Assembly (NCBI GenBank): GCA_000209815.1
Contig: FP929036.1
Coordinates: 1,075,110-1,139,109 of the forward strand
DNA length: 64,000 bases
DNA from: Butyrivibrio fibrisolvens 16/4
GTDB lineage: Bacteria; Bacillota; Clostridia; Lachnospirales; Lachnospiraceae
Direction: 5' to 3'
The first letter of the stretch is position 1. The number at the start of each line of letters is the position of its first letter. Below, piece after piece: positions 43,933-55,099 of this stretch. The notes under the pieces were generated by a model. The model did not search any database. It was given only the letters and a program-made list of their open reading frames with translations, and was not told where the DNA came from. The position numbers were made by a program, and so were the translations under genes.

Positions 43933-44712
43933 CTATAAGTCCTGATAGTTCATGATGTCACCTTCTGTTCCTTTCCAATGAGTACCGTAATATTTTTCGC
44001 GGTACTTTTTTGGTGTCAATCCAGTTTCCTTCTGGAACAACTGACAAAAGTGACTCTGTGATGTAAATGAGAAATAATTTGCAATATCAACCAGCGAGTA
44101 GTCGCTATATCTAAGAAGATTCTTTGATGCCTCTAATTTTGCATTTCTAATATAATCACTGGTGGAAACTCCCAATTCTTCTTTAAAAAGACGTGAGATA
44201 TAGCTTGCAGAGTTGTTGGTATATTCTGCAAGATCCTTTACTGTAATTCGGTCCTTTAGATGAGAGTAAATGTAATTCATACACTCGGTCATAGGGCGAG
44301 AGAGTCCTGCATTCTGACGGATAATCTTCATTTTATAAGTGTAGTCGGTAACCATCTTATCGTGAAGCTGTTCCATCATTTCTATAGTATTAATATCATC
44401 CAAACGCTGGATGTAAAAATCGCTTAGTCTGTAAGATTTTTCCATTTCCATTCCATTATCAACACAAAGGCGTGAGATGATGGCAACAGAAACTACAAAA
44501 TGATATTTAAGATTCTGAAGAGGATCTTTTGAAAGCATTCCTACTCCAGCCTGATTTAAAAATTCGTGATTAAGACAGTTTTCACGAATGGCATCAACAT
44601 CTCCCTTTGCTACCTGTTGATAGAAAAGTAATTCTGCATTCTGATGACGATGAACTATAGCATCCTCGTCATCGTGAATATCAAATACAAAAACATCTTT
44701 ATCTTGTTTCAT
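43933..44712 (-). CDS. AraC family transcriptional regulator
   Basis: A protein of about 259 residues. The C-terminal ~100 residues are a double HTH domain: NYIYSHLKDRITVKDLAEYTNNSASYISRLFKEELGVSTSDYIRNAKLEASKNLL and FTSQSHFCQLFQKETGLTPKKYREKYY. The N-terminal part (QDKDVFVFDIHDDEDAIVHRHQNAELLFYQQV) is not a typical cupin and is unrecognised. Start 44712 follows GAGGT on the minus strand. It is divergent from the binding protein at 44908, with 195 bp between, and likely controls that ABC operon. Confidence 0.9.
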   Translation of the reverse strand: MKQDKDVFVFDIHDDEDAIVHRHQNAELLFYQQVAKGDVDAIRENCLNHEFLNQAGVGMLSKDPLQNLKYHFVVSVAIISRLCVDNGMEMEKSYRLSDFYIQRLDDINTIEMMEQLHDKMVTDYTYKMKIIRQNAGLSRPMTECMNYIYSHLKDRITVKDLAEYTNNSASYISRLFKEELGVSTSDYIRNAKLEASKNLLRYSDYSLVDIANYFSFTSQSHFCQLFQKETGLTPKKYREKYYGTHWKGTEGDIMNYQDL

Positions 44713-44907
44713 AAATACCTCGAGATTACTTGTAGGCCACAATCTCTAAGGATTGGGACCCTGACAAGCTATAAAAAATTTTTTAAAGCATAGCATGATT
44801 TTATCATTTTTACAACGGATTTGATATTAAAAAAAGCCCGAAAAATTAATATAGTAATCGTTTAAGGGACAATCCCATTTCTAGTTATTTACAAGGAGGA
44901 ATACGTA

Positions 44908-46320
44908 ATGAAAAAGAAAGTAGTTAGTCTTATGCTTGCCCTTTCTATGGTAGCAGGACTTACAGCTTGCGGGGGAGACGCAGCTGGAAACAATGGCAGT
45001 GCAGCTACAGAGGCTGGTGCGGACAGCAGCTATGTTGCAGCAGGAGAGGAAGGAAAAGTAATTAACATTTACTGCTGGAACGACGAGTTCAGAACAAGAG
45101 TAGAAGCTGTATATGATAAGGTTGATCACACATCAGAGGATGGTACAATCACATATCTTACTGATGGTACAGAGATTCACTGGACAGTAAATCCTAACCA
45201 GGATGGTGTATATCAGTCAAAGCTTGACGAGGGACTTTTAAATCAGGCTACAGCAGCTGATGATGACAAGATTGATATGTTCCTTTCAGAGACAGATTAT
45301 GTTGTAAAGTACACAGATGCTGAAGCAGATGTAGCAATTCCACTTACAGATCTTGGTATTGATCCAGAGAAGGATCTTGCAGATCAGTATGATTTCACAA
45401 AGACAGTAGCTTCTGATGCTAATGGCGTTCAGAGAGGTTCTACATGGCAGGCTTGCCCTTGTCTTTTCGTTTATCGTAGAGACATTGCACAGGATGCTTT
45501 CGGAACAGATGATCCAGATGAAATCCACGCAAAGGTAGCTGATTGGGCTACAATGAAGGCTTCTGGTGAAGAGCTTAAGGCTAAGGGTTACTATACACTT
45601 GCAGGTTATGCAGATACATTCCGTGCTTATGGAAACAGCATTTCTGCTCCATGGGTAGAGGAAGGCTCAACAGAGATTAACGTAGATCCACAGATTATCA
45701 ATTGGATTAACGATTCAAAGGAATGGCTTGATGCAGGTCTTCTTGATAAGAATGTTAAGGGACAGTGGACAGATGACTGGAACAAGTCAATGGGTTCAGC
45801 ATCTAAGGTATTTGGTTTCTTACTTCCAGCTTGGGGTATCGACTTCGTTCTTAATCCAAACTGGGATGGTGATGCAGGTGCTTGGGCTGTAACAGATGGT
45901 CCACAGGCATTCAACTGGGGTGGTTCATTCGTTCACGGATGTGCTGGTACAGATAACCCAGAGCACGTTAAGGAAATCATGCTTGCAGTAACAGCTAACA
46001 AGGATAACCTTATGAAGATTACAAAGGATTACCTTGATTTCACAAATACACAGTCTGGTATGAAGGAAATCGCTGAGGACGAAAGCTTTGGCGCAGAGTT
46101 CCTTGGTGGAGAGAATCCATTCAAGTACTTCCAGCCAGCAGCTTCATCTATCCAGATGACAACACTTTCACCATACGATCAGGGTTGCGTAGAGCTTATC
46201 CAGAGCGCATTCGGTGATTACTTCCAGGGTCAGGTTGACTACGATACAGCTAAGGCTAACTTCGAGAAGGCTATCATGGAAAGATATCCAGATATCACAG
46301 CTGTAAACTGGCCAGAATAA
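44908..46320 (+). CDS. sugar ABC transporter binding lipoprotein
   Basis: A 470-residue family 1 solute-binding protein. Signal peptide with lipobox GLTAC (Cys near residue 21), then a Gly/Ser/Ala-rich linker and KVINIYCWNDEFRTRVEAVYDKV. Strong ribosome site CAAGGAGG. Codon use suggests high expression. Pairs with the permeases at 46398 and 47359; the intrinsic hairpin at 46353 separates it from them and will keep it in excess. The ligand is probably an oligosaccharide; GH94 and AraC neighbours hint at a beta-glucan oligomer. Confidence 0.85.
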   Translation: MKKKVVSLMLALSMVAGLTACGGDAAGNNGSAATEAGADSSYVAAGEEGKVINIYCWNDEFRTRVEAVYDKVDHTSEDGTITYLTDGTEIHWTVNPNQDGVYQSKLDEGLLNQATAADDDKIDMFLSETDYVVKYTDAEADVAIPLTDLGIDPEKDLADQYDFTKTVASDANGVQRGSTWQACPCLFVYRRDIAQDAFGTDDPDEIHAKVADWATMKASGEELKAKGYYTLAGYADTFRAYGNSISAPWVEEGSTEINVDPQIINWINDSKEWLDAGLLDKNVKGQWTDDWNKSMGSASKVFGFLLPAWGIDFVLNPNWDGDAGAWAVTDGPQAFNWGGSFVHGCAGTDNPEHVKEIMLAVTANKDNLMKITKDYLDFTNTQSGMKEIAEDESFGAEFLGGENPFKYFQPAASSIQMTTLSPYDQGCVELIQSAFGDYFQGQVDYDTAKANFEKAIMERYPDITAVNWPE

Positions 46321-46352
46321 AGATAATATTCTCTATTCATCCCAATATATAT

Positions 46353-46380
46353 GGGGCAGGCAATGTCTGCCCCGCTTTTC
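46353..46380 (+). terminator. partial terminator between binding protein and permeases
   Basis: Perfect 7-bp stem GGGGCAG/CTGCCCC (46353-46359 with 46367-46373), then GCTTTTC. Confidence 0.7.
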
Positions 46381-46397
46381 TAAGGAGATTTAATATT

Positions 46398-47359
46398 ATG
46401 AAAAAGGAAAGAGTATAAGCCGTGCAAAGTATGGCTATCTGTTTATTTTACCTTTCTTTGCGACTTATTTAATTTTTTCATTGATACCACTTTTAGACAC
46501 GATTAGGTATAGTTTTTATGAATATTACCGCTCTGGTCTTCGTATTGTAGGACCAAGCTTCGTGGGATTTGATAACTATATCAATGTCATGGGCAAGGAT
46601 TTCTTCACATATATGGGAAATACCTTTACCCTTTGGATGATTGGATTTGTTCCTCAGATTGTTATTGCGCTTTTACTTGCTTCTTGGTTTGTAGATGCTC
46701 GACTTAAAATCCATGGTGAACAGTTCTTCAAAGTGGTGATATATTTACCAAATCTTATTATGGCATCAGCTTTTGCAATGTTGTTCTTTACATTATTTTC
46801 GACTTCAGGTCCTGTTAACAGCATTTTGACGTCACTTGGTATTGTAAATGGACCAATTGATTTTATGGGCACTCCTGTTGGTACAAGACTTCTTATTGCA
46901 TTAATGAATTTCCTTATGTGGTTTGGTAATACTACAATTATGCTTATGGCTGCTATTATGGGTATCAGCCCTGATATTTTCGAGGCTGCATCAATTGATG
47001 GTTGCACACCTAGACAGTCATTCTTCCATATTACTTTGCCACTTATCAGACCTATTTTGACATACACATTAATCACATCACTTATTGGTGGTCTTCAGAT
47101 GTTTGACGTTCCTCAGATCCTTACAAACGGACAGGGAAATCCAAACAGAACAAGCTACACACTTATTATGTGGTTGAACAACCTTCTTCGCGCTCCAGAT
47201 TATGGTCGTGCAGGTGCACTTTCAGTTTACCTGTTCATAGTCAGCGGTATTCTTTGTCTTGTTGTTTATAAGATGGTAAATGGTCAGGATAATGATGCAA
47301 AGGCAGAGCAGAAGGCTGCTAAGAAAAGAATGAAGGCTATGAAGGGAGGAAAGCAGTAA
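46398..47359 (+). CDS. sugar ABC transporter permease (MalF-type), frameshifted at start
   Basis: ATG 46398 has AAGGAG 11 nt upstream but stops after seven codons in the given sequence. Adding one A to the run 46401-46405 gives MKKGKSISRAKYGYLFILPF, then FATYLIFSLIPLLDTIRYSFYEYY and a full permease of about 320 residues with EAASIDGCTPRQSFFHITLPLI. Without repair the first usable ATG is 46481, inside helix 1. The break fits the window-wide homopolymer pattern. The stop overlaps the next ATG. Confidence 0.87.
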
Positions 47360-48207
47360 TGGCAAGCAAAAATTTTTCCAGCGTAGCAAGAAGCTTCATA
47401 GCACATTTAGTTTTAATCATTCTTGCCTTTATGTGTTTATTCTTCTTCTACATTTTGATTATTAACTCTACATGCTCTCATGCAGATTTACAGAAGGGCT
47501 TCTCAGCACTTCCAAAGAATTACTTCGGTAAGAATTTTAGTGCAGTTGCAAATGACGGTACCTTCCCAATGATGAAGGGTATCGGAAACAGTATTATCGT
47601 ATCCAGCCTTTGCGCTGCAATCTGTACATACTTCTCAGCTTTGACAGCATACGGTCTTTACGTATACGACTTCAAGCTTAAGAAGGTGGCATTTACATTC
47701 ATTATGATTATCCTTGTAATGCCTACACAGGTTACAGCACTTGGTTTTCTTCGACTTATTACTAATATGGGGCTGTATGATACTTTAATTCCACTTATTT
47801 TACCTTCCATTGCAAGCCCTGCGGTATTTTACTTTATGTACAGCTACCTTCAGTCAAACCTTCAGCTTTCTCTTGTTGAGGCTGCAAGAATTGATGGTTG
47901 TTCAGAAATGAAGATTTTCAACAGAATCATCTTCCCTATTATGAAGCCAGCTGTTGCAGTACAGGCTATTTTCACATTCGTAGGCTCTTGGAACAACTAC
48001 TTCGTTCCAGCCCTTATCCTTCAGTCTAAGGAAAAGGCTACAGTGCCTATTTTGATTGCTACTCTTCGTGGCGCTGATTATATGAATTTTGACATGGGCA
48101 AGGTTTATATGATGATTACGGTTGCAATTGTACCAATCATAATTGCATATTTATTCCTTTCAAAATTCATCATTGCAGGTGTTGCACTTGGTGGTGTAAA
48201 GGAATAG
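47359..48207 (+). CDS. sugar ABC transporter permease (MalG-type)
   Basis: A 282-residue permease with six helices and coupling motif EAARIDGCSEMKIFNRIIFPIMKPAVA. TAATG overlap with the partner permease. Completes the importer with the binding protein at 44908; no dedicated ATPase is present. Terminator follows. Confidence 0.92.
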   Translation: MASKNFSSVARSFIAHLVLIILAFMCLFFFYILIINSTCSHADLQKGFSALPKNYFGKNFSAVANDGTFPMMKGIGNSIIVSSLCAAICTYFSALTAYGLYVYDFKLKKVAFTFIMIILVMPTQVTALGFLRLITNMGLYDTLIPLILPSIASPAVFYFMYSYLQSNLQLSLVEAARIDGCSEMKIFNRIIFPIMKPAVAVQAIFTFVGSWNNYFVPALILQSKEKATVPILIATLRGADYMNFDMGKVYMMITVAIVPIIIAYLFLSKFIIAGVALGGVKE

Positions 48208-48223
48208 TGCTCCTTTAATTATT

Positions 48224-48250
48224 GAGTCTCCTTAGGGAGGCTCTTTTTTT
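48224..48250 (+). terminator. intrinsic terminator after ABC permeases
   Basis: Stem GAGTCTCC/GGGAGGCTC (48224-48243) followed by T7. Confidence 0.85.
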
Positions 48251-48381
48251 GTCTAGGATAATTATCAGATATTATTCTCTAAGCTGTGAATTTTAATAGA
48301 TAATTCACAGTTTTTTAATCTATGTTCCGTATACTAATTGGGTGGACATATGCTTACTAATAGGGCAGGAGGGGAAAACTT

Positions 48382-49689
48382 ATGAGAAAGCAGATTAGTG
48401 TGTGGATGTGCTTGTTCCTAGTTATGGCCACTGTTTTGGGTGGTTGTGGAAAGCAGGAAGAGGCAGCAAGTGGTGATACTGGTGATACATCTGCTGGTGG
48501 CTCAATTACGATGGTAAACATCAAAAGTGAGATTAATTCTCAGGTTGAAGAGCTTGCTAAGGCTTATCAGGCAGCCACTGGCGTGGAGGTAAAGGTGATT
48601 AATGTCCCAGCTGGTGTTGATGCACAGGCAACATTAAAGGGATATTATCTGTCTGATCAGATGCCAGATATTATTGCCTGCGAGTCATCGGGCTTTGGCA
48701 ATTGGGAAGGTCTGCTTGTAGATATGAGCGATCAGGATTGGGCAAAGAAGACAGAGGCAGCTTATGTGGACAGTACATATGGAACGTTGGGATTTCCATA
48801 TACTACTGAGGCCATCGGCTTGGCATACAATGCTGATATTTTAGAGAAGTGCGGTGTTGACCCAGCGTCTATCACAGGACCAGATGCTCTTCGTGCTGCT
48901 TTCGAAGCAGTAGCTGCTAATAAGGATGCATTAGGACTTAAAGCAGTAATTGGTTATTGTGCAGAGCCAGTTAATTTAGGCTGGTCAGCCGGAAACCATA
49001 TTACTGGCGCATATATAGATTCTGGATTGGCACGAGATGATACAACCTACATCGATATGATTGCAAATGATAAGAAGGTGGATGACTCCAGATTCCTTAA
49101 TTTTGCAAATATGATAGGTTTGTTTAATCAGTACTCTGACCCAGAACTTTTGACAACTGGTACTTATGATGATCAGGTTGCCAATTTCGCAGCTGGAAAG
49201 TACGCATTTATAACCCAGGGTTCGTGGATTGGTGCATCTCTTACCTCTTCTGATGCTTATGCAGCTGCAGGAAGTTTCAAGGTAGGAATGGTTCCATATG
49301 CATTTGAGGATGGAATGGAGACAATACTTACAGCGGCACCTTCATGGTGGGCAGTATTCAAGGAAGGAAATGTAGCAGCATCTGAGGCGTTTCTTCAGTG
49401 GTGTTCAGAGGATGCAGGCCAGAAGATTTTGGTAGAATCAGCAGGTTGTGTAAGCCCATTTACAGATTGCAAGTATGTGGCCTCAGATCCTTTCGCTCAG
49501 ACAATCTCAGACTATATTGCCGCTGGAAAGACCTCTAACTGGCATTGGATGAATCTTCCTGAAGGTCTGGGTAACTCAGAAGGTGGCTTATGCTACAGCT
49601 ATTATAGATATGCAAATGGAGAGCTTACTGCGGAAGGCTTTAGGGATGAGTTCAATCGTACCATTGAAGAATGGTACGCTAAATTGTAG
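48382..49689 (+). CDS. solute-binding lipoprotein coupled to a chemoreceptor
   Basis: A 435-residue family 1 sugar-binding protein. Signal peptide and lipobox VLGGC (Cys near residue 22); mature part [32 protein letters not shown]. It resembles the sucrose-locus binding protein (same ITxxNxKxEIxxQxEEhA opening). No permease genes are next to it. The following gene, 16 bp away, is a methyl-accepting chemotaxis protein. It may therefore present ligand to the chemoreceptor, or serve permeases encoded elsewhere. Confidence 0.85.
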   Translation: MRKQISVWMCLFLVMATVLGGCGKQEEAASGDTGDTSAGGSITMVNIKSEINSQVEELAKAYQAATGVEVKVINVPAGVDAQATLKGYYLSDQMPDIIACESSGFGNWEGLLVDMSDQDWAKKTEAAYVDSTYGTLGFPYTTEAIGLAYNADILEKCGVDPASITGPDALRAAFEAVAANKDALGLKAVIGYCAEPVNLGWSAGNHITGAYIDSGLARDDTTYIDMIANDKKVDDSRFLNFANMIGLFNQYSDPELLTTGTYDDQVANFAAGKYAFITQGSWIGASLTSSDAYAAAGSFKVGMVPYAFEDGMETILTAAPSWWAVFKEGNVAASEAFLQWCSEDAGQKILVESAGCVSPFTDCKYVASDPFAQTISDYIAAGKTSNWHWMNLPEGLGNSEGGLCYSYYRYANGELTAEGFRDEFNRTIEEWYAKL

Positions 49690-49705
49690 GAAAGGGGGGA
49701 TTATA

Positions 49706-51469
49706 GTGAACGAGAATAAAAAAGTAAAAGTAAGCGGAATTCATTCTATTATTGTTCAGATATCAACCCTAAATGTAGCAATGCTTATTTCGTTCCTGGT
49801 TGTTATGAGTCTGAGTATGAGGGCTATGAATACCTCTACAAGCAGCAGTGTGGAGATGTTTGACTCAATGATGGCGCAGACTACTCATGAATCAAATCTT
49901 AAAACTGATGTTATGACCCTATACGATCAGGTTATTGGATACGTTGCATCAGGATCGGTAGAAACCCAGGAAGCCCTCCTTCCTCAGATTGAAGTTGCAA
50001 AATCAAATATTGAACAGGATATTGCTGATTTAAAGAATGATTTTACTACCTATCACAATGAGGCAGCAGTAGCACAGCTTGAGGAAATATCCGGTCAGTA
50101 TACAAGAATGTGCAAATTTATAGATAACGCAATTGCAAAGAGCGATGCAGGTGATCAGGAAAATGCTTATGCGTTGCTTTTTGATAAGGCTGAAATCCAA
50201 AAGGTAGCAATTATTCATTCCATGAAGGTGCTTGATGAAGCTATCAGCAATAATGCTGAAAGCACTAAGGCTGATATGAATTATTTGCTTAATAGAGGCA
50301 CGATAGTAGCAGCTATCGGTACAATAGTTATTATTCTCCTTCTCACAGTCAACTTCATCATCAGCTACAGAAGTATTGTTCTTAGAATTAAGCAGATTAG
50401 TGATGAGGTTAACAGAATTATTGATAACATCCAGAAGGGACAGGGTGACCTTACCGCAAGAGTTAATACTAAAACAAAGTCAGAGCTCCTTTACATCAAG
50501 AATGGTATCAATCACTTTATCGAGACACTGCAAGGAATCATGAAGGATGTAAAGGATGGTACTGTAGTACTTAGAGATAGTTCTGAGGAGGTTAACTCAC
50601 AGCTTCAGATTGCAGATGATAATGTAACAAGTTCTTCAGCAGCTCTTCAGCAGCTTTCAGCAAATATGGAGTCTGTAGTAGGAATTCTGGCATCTATCAA
50701 CGAGAGTGTAGAGGATGTAAAGGATGCTGCAGAGAAGATTACAAATCAGGCTGAGGAAGGCTCACATACTGCTAACGAAATTAAGACTGAGGCAGATGAG
50801 CTTCAGATTAAGGTAAATACTAAGAAATCTGATGTAGGAGAAAAGATGACAGCGCTTTCTGCTACACTTGAGAAATCTGTTAAGGATTCAGAGAAGGTTA
50901 GTCAGATTAGTGATCTTACAAACGATATCTTAGATATTGCCAGCCAGACAAATCTGCTTGCTCTTAATGCTTCTATTGAGGCAGCCAGAGCAGGTGAGGC
51001 AGGAAAGGGCTTCGCAGTTGTTGCTGACGAAATCAGTAAGCTTGCTGCAAATTCACGACAGACGGCTGCTACAATCCAGGAGATTGCAAGCGAGGTTACC
51101 GCTGCAGTAAATACACTGGCTTCTAATGCCGAAGAGGTTCTTGATTTCATCAATGGAACTGTAATCGGAGATTACGACGAGTTCGTAGATACTGGTGAGA
51201 AGTATGGACATACTGCAGAGGTAATGAACGAGATGCTTACAGATTTTACTGAGAAGGCGGAAAGCCTCAACGTGATAATGAAGGATATGGTAGATTCTGT
51301 AGATACCATTACAAATTCTATACAGGAAAGCTCTACAGCAATTACAATGAGTGCTGAAAATTCAGCTGAGATTGTTACTGGTATTAAGAACATTTTCAAG
51401 GCCATGGACAAGAACACTGAGGTTACTGAACAGCTGAACGACACAACACAGAAATTTACATCTCTTTAA
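49706..51469 (+). CDS. methyl-accepting chemotaxis protein
   Basis: About 587 residues. Two transmembrane helices (near residues 12-34 and 195-215) flank an extracellular helical-bundle sensor of about 160 residues. A HAMP domain follows ([34 protein letters not shown]), then a cytoplasmic signalling domain with the hairpin tip [34 protein letters not shown]. Start is GTG 49706 with AAAGGGGGG upstream; the frame is open earlier inside the binding-protein gene. Co-transcription with the binding protein suggests indirect sugar sensing. Confidence 0.92.
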   Translation: MNENKKVKVSGIHSIIVQISTLNVAMLISFLVVMSLSMRAMNTSTSSSVEMFDSMMAQTTHESNLKTDVMTLYDQVIGYVASGSVETQEALLPQIEVAKSNIEQDIADLKNDFTTYHNEAAVAQLEEISGQYTRMCKFIDNAIAKSDAGDQENAYALLFDKAEIQKVAIIHSMKVLDEAISNNAESTKADMNYLLNRGTIVAAIGTIVIILLLTVNFIISYRSIVLRIKQISDEVNRIIDNIQKGQGDLTARVNTKTKSELLYIKNGINHFIETLQGIMKDVKDGTVVLRDSSEEVNSQLQIADDNVTSSSAALQQLSANMESVVGILASINESVEDVKDAAEKITNQAEEGSHTANEIKTEADELQIKVNTKKSDVGEKMTALSATLEKSVKDSEKVSQISDLTNDILDIASQTNLLALNASIEAARAGEAGKGFAVVADEISKLAANSRQTAATIQEIASEVTAAVNTLASNAEEVLDFINGTVIGDYDEFVDTGEKYGHTAEVMNEMLTDFTEKAESLNVIMKDMVDSVDTITNSIQESSTAITMSAENSAEIVTGIKNIFKAMDKNTEVTEQLNDTTQKFTSL

Positions 51470-51519
51470 AATAATGGTTGCAATTATATTTTGAGCAACG
51501 TATAATACGTGCATGGGTT

Positions 51520-51556
51520 AAAAGGTTTTCGCTTATTATGGCGAAAACCTTTTGTT
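51520..51556 (+). terminator. intrinsic terminator after chemoreceptor
   Basis: Perfect 13-bp stem AAAAGGTTTTCGC/GCGAAAACCTTTT (51520-51532 with 51541-51553), then TGTTGT. Confidence 0.8.
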
Positions 51557-51644
51557 GTCTAAAATTCTATTTATCTTTTTAATTTTCCCAACAAAAGGTT
51601 CGAGCTCTGTGATTATTGATTTAAGTAGTAGAGAGAGGTCGACA

Positions 51645-53897
51645 ATGACAATTGGAAATAAATATAGAATTACTGTGCTTACCAGCAGGCTTATAAGAAT
51701 GGAGTATCAGCAGGATTATGATTTTGTGGATGCCCCAACTCAAATGGTGGTAAATAGAGCATTTCCAAAGGTGGAGTACACAACCCTTCACAAGGATGGA
51801 TTCCTAATTTTAGAGACAGATGATTTGATTTTTAAATACGACGGGAAGGAATTTTCCCCTGATGGTCTTACTATAGAGTTAAAGGAAAGTGGGGAGGTTT
51901 GGCACTATAGCATTGTACATGGCAATTCTGACAGAAACCTTTATGGTGCTGCCCGTACACTTGATAACGCAGACGGTGGAATTGTTCTCGATTATGGTAT
52001 TTTCGGAGAAAAAGGCTTTGCTGTATTGGATGACAGTGAAAGTGCTCTGCTTGTTGACGGAGAATTTGTAGCAAGAGGAAGGAAATGCCAGGATTTGTAT
52101 TTCTTTGGATATGGAAAGGATTACAGAGGAGGATTAAAGGATTTCTTCACTCTTTGTGGAAAGACTCCTATGCTTCCAAGATACGCTCTTGGTAACTGGT
52201 GGAGCCGTTATTATGCCTATTCTGCAGAGGAGTATAATCAGCTTTTAGATAAAATGGAGCAGGAAAATATTCCTGTTTCTGTGGCTGTTTTGGATATGGA
52301 TTGGCATGTAACAGATGTTGATCCAAAGTATGGAACAGGCTGGACAGGTTATACCTGGAACAAGGATTTATTCCCGGATTATAAAGGCTTTTTGAGGGGG
52401 CTAAAAGAAAGGGGACTTGCAACTACACTAAATTTACATCCTGCAGATGGAATCAGAGCATTTGAGTCAATGTATGAAAAAATGGCTAAAAGACTGGGAG
52501 TGGATGCTGCCAGTGAAAGACCTATTGAATTTGATTTTTCAAATGCTGAATTTAGAAAAGCTTATTTTGATATTGTGATGGATCCTTACGAGGATGATGG
52601 AGTAGATTTCTGGTGGATTGACTGGCAACAGGGAACAGGTGAAGAAAATGCTGTGGATCCTTTATTCCTTTTAAATCACTATCACTACGAAGATTCCAAT
52701 AGGGATAATCGTCGTGGAATGATTTTCTCGCGTTATGGTGGTGTGGGAAGTCACAGATATCCTGTGGGATTTTCAGGAGATACTGTGGCTACCTGGAAGA
52801 GTTTGGATTTTCAGCCATACTTTACAGCTGTTTCATCAAACATCGGTTATGGCTGGTGGAGCCATGATATTGGTGGCCATATGATGGGAGATAAGAACGA
52901 GGAGCGCCTTATTAGATGGATTCAGTTTGGTGTGTTCTCTCCAATTATGAGACTTCATAGTAGTTGCAGTCCATTTTTTAACAAGGAGCCTTGGAGTGTT
53001 AATGAGCCTTATAGAAAGGTTATGGGAGAATTCATGCGCCTACGCCATCAGCTGATTCCATATATCTATTCAATGAATTACAAGATGTACACTGATGGGC
53101 AGATGCTTATAGAACCAGTGTATTATCGTATAAGCGATAAAAAGGATGCCTATGAAGTAGGTAACGAATACTTCTTTGGTGACAATCTGTTGGTAGGAAA
53201 TATTACTGAAAAGTCTGATGAGAAGCTTAGAATGGCAAAGGCTAATATGCTTATTCCAGATGGAGTATGGTACGATATTTTCACAGGCTACAGATATACC
53301 GGTGGCAGAAAAAATCTATATAGAACTATCGATTCCATTCCAGTTCTTATTAAGGCTGGTGGAATAGTTCCTTTGGCCTTAAATACAGGAAATGATGTAA
53401 GTAATCCTTCTAGCCTAAAGCTTCTTATTGGTGCTGGCGAAAATGGTGAATTTACCATGTTCGAGGATGATGGCTGTAGTAAGAATTTTGAGAAGGGAGA
53501 TTACGTTACTACGAAATTTACAACAGAGTACATTCCTGAGAAGGAGGTTACCAGAGTAGTTATTCACGCTGCCCAGGGTAATCTTGACCTTATTCCTGAA
53601 AAACGTAAATACGAAATACAGGTAATTGGATTAGATGGAAAGGTGGAGAATCATATTACTCCAGAAATTCCTGTTCAGCAGGATTATATCTGGGAGATTA
53701 AGGCCGGACTTAAGGTGGTCAATGATATAGAATCAGCTGCATTTTCTATCTTAGAGAATGCCTGGATGGATATTCTTGAAAAGGAGAGAACCTATGACGC
53801 AGTTAGAAACTGCAAGTCAGTGGAGGAGCTTAAAGGCTGGATCTCAGGGGCTAATATTAACCTAATGGTTAAGGAGGCTTTACTGGAGTTAATCTAG
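51645..53897 (+). CDS. GH31 family alpha-glucosidase
   Basis: About 750 residues, no signal peptide, so cytoplasmic. It cleaves terminal alpha-glucosidic bonds of oligosaccharides imported by the neighbouring ABC system. The nucleophile Asp326 is in FWWIDWQQG, the acid/base Asp379 in GFSGDTVATW, and YGWWSHDIGGHM is a family block. ATG 51645 (MTIGNKYRITVLTSRLIRMEY) is chosen for AGAGAGG upstream and homolog-like opening; GTG 51609 or ATG-less upstream codons are also in frame. A C-terminal extension of about 60 residues after the beta domain is unassigned. Confidence 0.9.
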   Translation: MTIGNKYRITVLTSRLIRMEYQQDYDFVDAPTQMVVNRAFPKVEYTTLHKDGFLILETDDLIFKYDGKEFSPDGLTIELKESGEVWHYSIVHGNSDRNLYGAARTLDNADGGIVLDYGIFGEKGFAVLDDSESALLVDGEFVARGRKCQDLYFFGYGKDYRGGLKDFFTLCGKTPMLPRYALGNWWSRYYAYSAEEYNQLLDKMEQENIPVSVAVLDMDWHVTDVDPKYGTGWTGYTWNKDLFPDYKGFLRGLKERGLATTLNLHPADGIRAFESMYEKMAKRLGVDAASERPIEFDFSNAEFRKAYFDIVMDPYEDDGVDFWWIDWQQGTGEENAVDPLFLLNHYHYEDSNRDNRRGMIFSRYGGVGSHRYPVGFSGDTVATWKSLDFQPYFTAVSSNIGYGWWSHDIGGHMMGDKNEERLIRWIQFGVFSPIMRLHSSCSPFFNKEPWSVNEPYRKVMGEFMRLRHQLIPYIYSMNYKMYTDGQMLIEPVYYRISDKKDAYEVGNEYFFGDNLLVGNITEKSDEKLRMAKANMLIPDGVWYDIFTGYRYTGGRKNLYRTIDSIPVLIKAGGIVPLALNTGNDVSNPSSLKLLIGAGENGEFTMFEDDGCSKNFEKGDYVTTKFTTEYIPEKEVTRVVIHAAQGNLDLIPEKRKYEIQVIGLDGKVENHITPEIPVQQDYIWEIKAGLKVVNDIESAAFSILENAWMDILEKERTYDAVRNCKSVEELKGWISGANINLMVKEALLELI

Positions 53898-53906
53898 GTA
53901 AATTAA

Positions 53907-53958
53907 TTGACATTCAATTGTAAAAAGGCTTATAGTTATTAAAGGTTAATCGCTTAAT
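53907..53958 (+). promoter_or_regulatory. lacI promoter and operator (autoregulation)
   Basis: A -35 TTGACA (53907-53912) and -10 TATAGT (53931-53936) are 18 bp apart. GTTAATCGCTTAAT (53945-53958) downstream of the -10 is the reverse complement, with one change, of the operator at 55132-55145. Confidence 0.7.
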
Positions 53959-53978
53959 CTAAGGATGGGGAATATAAA

Positions 53979-54991
53979 ATGAATCTTAAAGATATTGCGG
54001 CACTTGCGGGCGTTAGTACCGCCACAGTGTCAAATGTTTTGAATGGTAACAATAGCAAGGTTTCTCAGGAAACCAGAGAAAAAATCGAAAAAATAATCAA
54101 AGAAGTAGACTATAAGCCAAATGCCATGGCCAGATCTCTCGCCAAAAAAGAGAGTAAGATTCTTGGTCTGGTGGTTCCATATATAGGGGCTGAGGACGAT
54201 TTCCTTATGAATCCGTACTATGCCAGAATGGTGGCAGCTATCGAGCGTTTTGTCAGAAACAGGGATTATTATCTAATGCTTAGATGTGTTCCTGATTGCA
54301 GGGCAGTAATACCGCTTTTATCTTCCTGGAATGTGGATGGGGCTTTTTTCCTGGGCGTAATGGAAAAGGACGTGGCAGAGATTCAGGATGCACTTGGTGC
54401 ACCAGTTGTTTTTCTAGACACCTATTCAGGTACAAAAGAAACAGTAAATGTAGGATTAGATGACTACAGAGGTGGTTATCTTTCTGCCAGATATCTTGCT
54501 GGAAAAGGTCATAAGAATATTGCACTTGTATGTCCTGATTATCACGAGGCAGGTGTTGTTAGAGAACGTTACCTGGGCTTTACTGCAGCATTAAAGGAGC
54601 TTGATATAGATTTTACTGAGGATGATGTTTTCAAGGTAGATACTATATACAAAAACGCAGTAAGCACTGGACTTGATGTGATGCTGGCAAAGAAAAATAT
54701 ACTGCCGTAGCTACCATGTCCGATGTGGTAGCGGTTGGCGTGATAGAAGGAATAAAGCAATGTGGACTAAAGGTTCCGGATGATATTTCTGTAATAGGCT
54801 TTGATAATTTACCGGAGTGTGAATTTATGACACCTAAGCTTACTACAATTTCTCAGGATTTTTCAGCTAAGGCCAAGGCTGCTGTTGAAGGGATGTTTAG
54901 GATCATCGAGGGCGAAAAGAATGGTGGAGAAGATATTCATCTTCCAGTTCAGCTGATAGAACGCCAGACAGTAAAAGATATAATTGAATAA
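53979..54991 (+). CDS. LacI family regulator of the maltodextrin locus, frameshifted
   Basis: HTH NLKDIAALAGVSTATVSNVLNGNNSKVSQETREKI at the N-terminus, hinge AMARSLAKKES, effector domain from ILGLVVPYIG. The frame stops at 54710. One A added to the run 54693-54697 gives MLAKKKYTAVATMSDVVAVGVIEG and continues to 54991, for a normal protein of about 337 residues. It likely binds GTTAAKCGMTTAAC-like sites at 53945 (its own promoter) and 55132 (the transporter operon). Confidence 0.88.
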
Positions 54992-55007
54992 ATAGTCGGA
55001 TGACGTG

Positions 55008-55042
55008 AAAAGCTTTCCAGAGATGGGAAGCTTTTTTGTTCT
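55008..55042 (+). terminator. intrinsic terminator after lacI
   Basis: Stem AAAAGCTTTCC/GGGAAGCTTTT (55008-55018 with 55025-55035), T-run continuing. Confidence 0.8.
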
Positions 55043-55099
55043 TTTGTTCCAAAATGTTTTGGTGTCTTTTTGTTTCTTTTTACAAAATAAAAAATCCCC

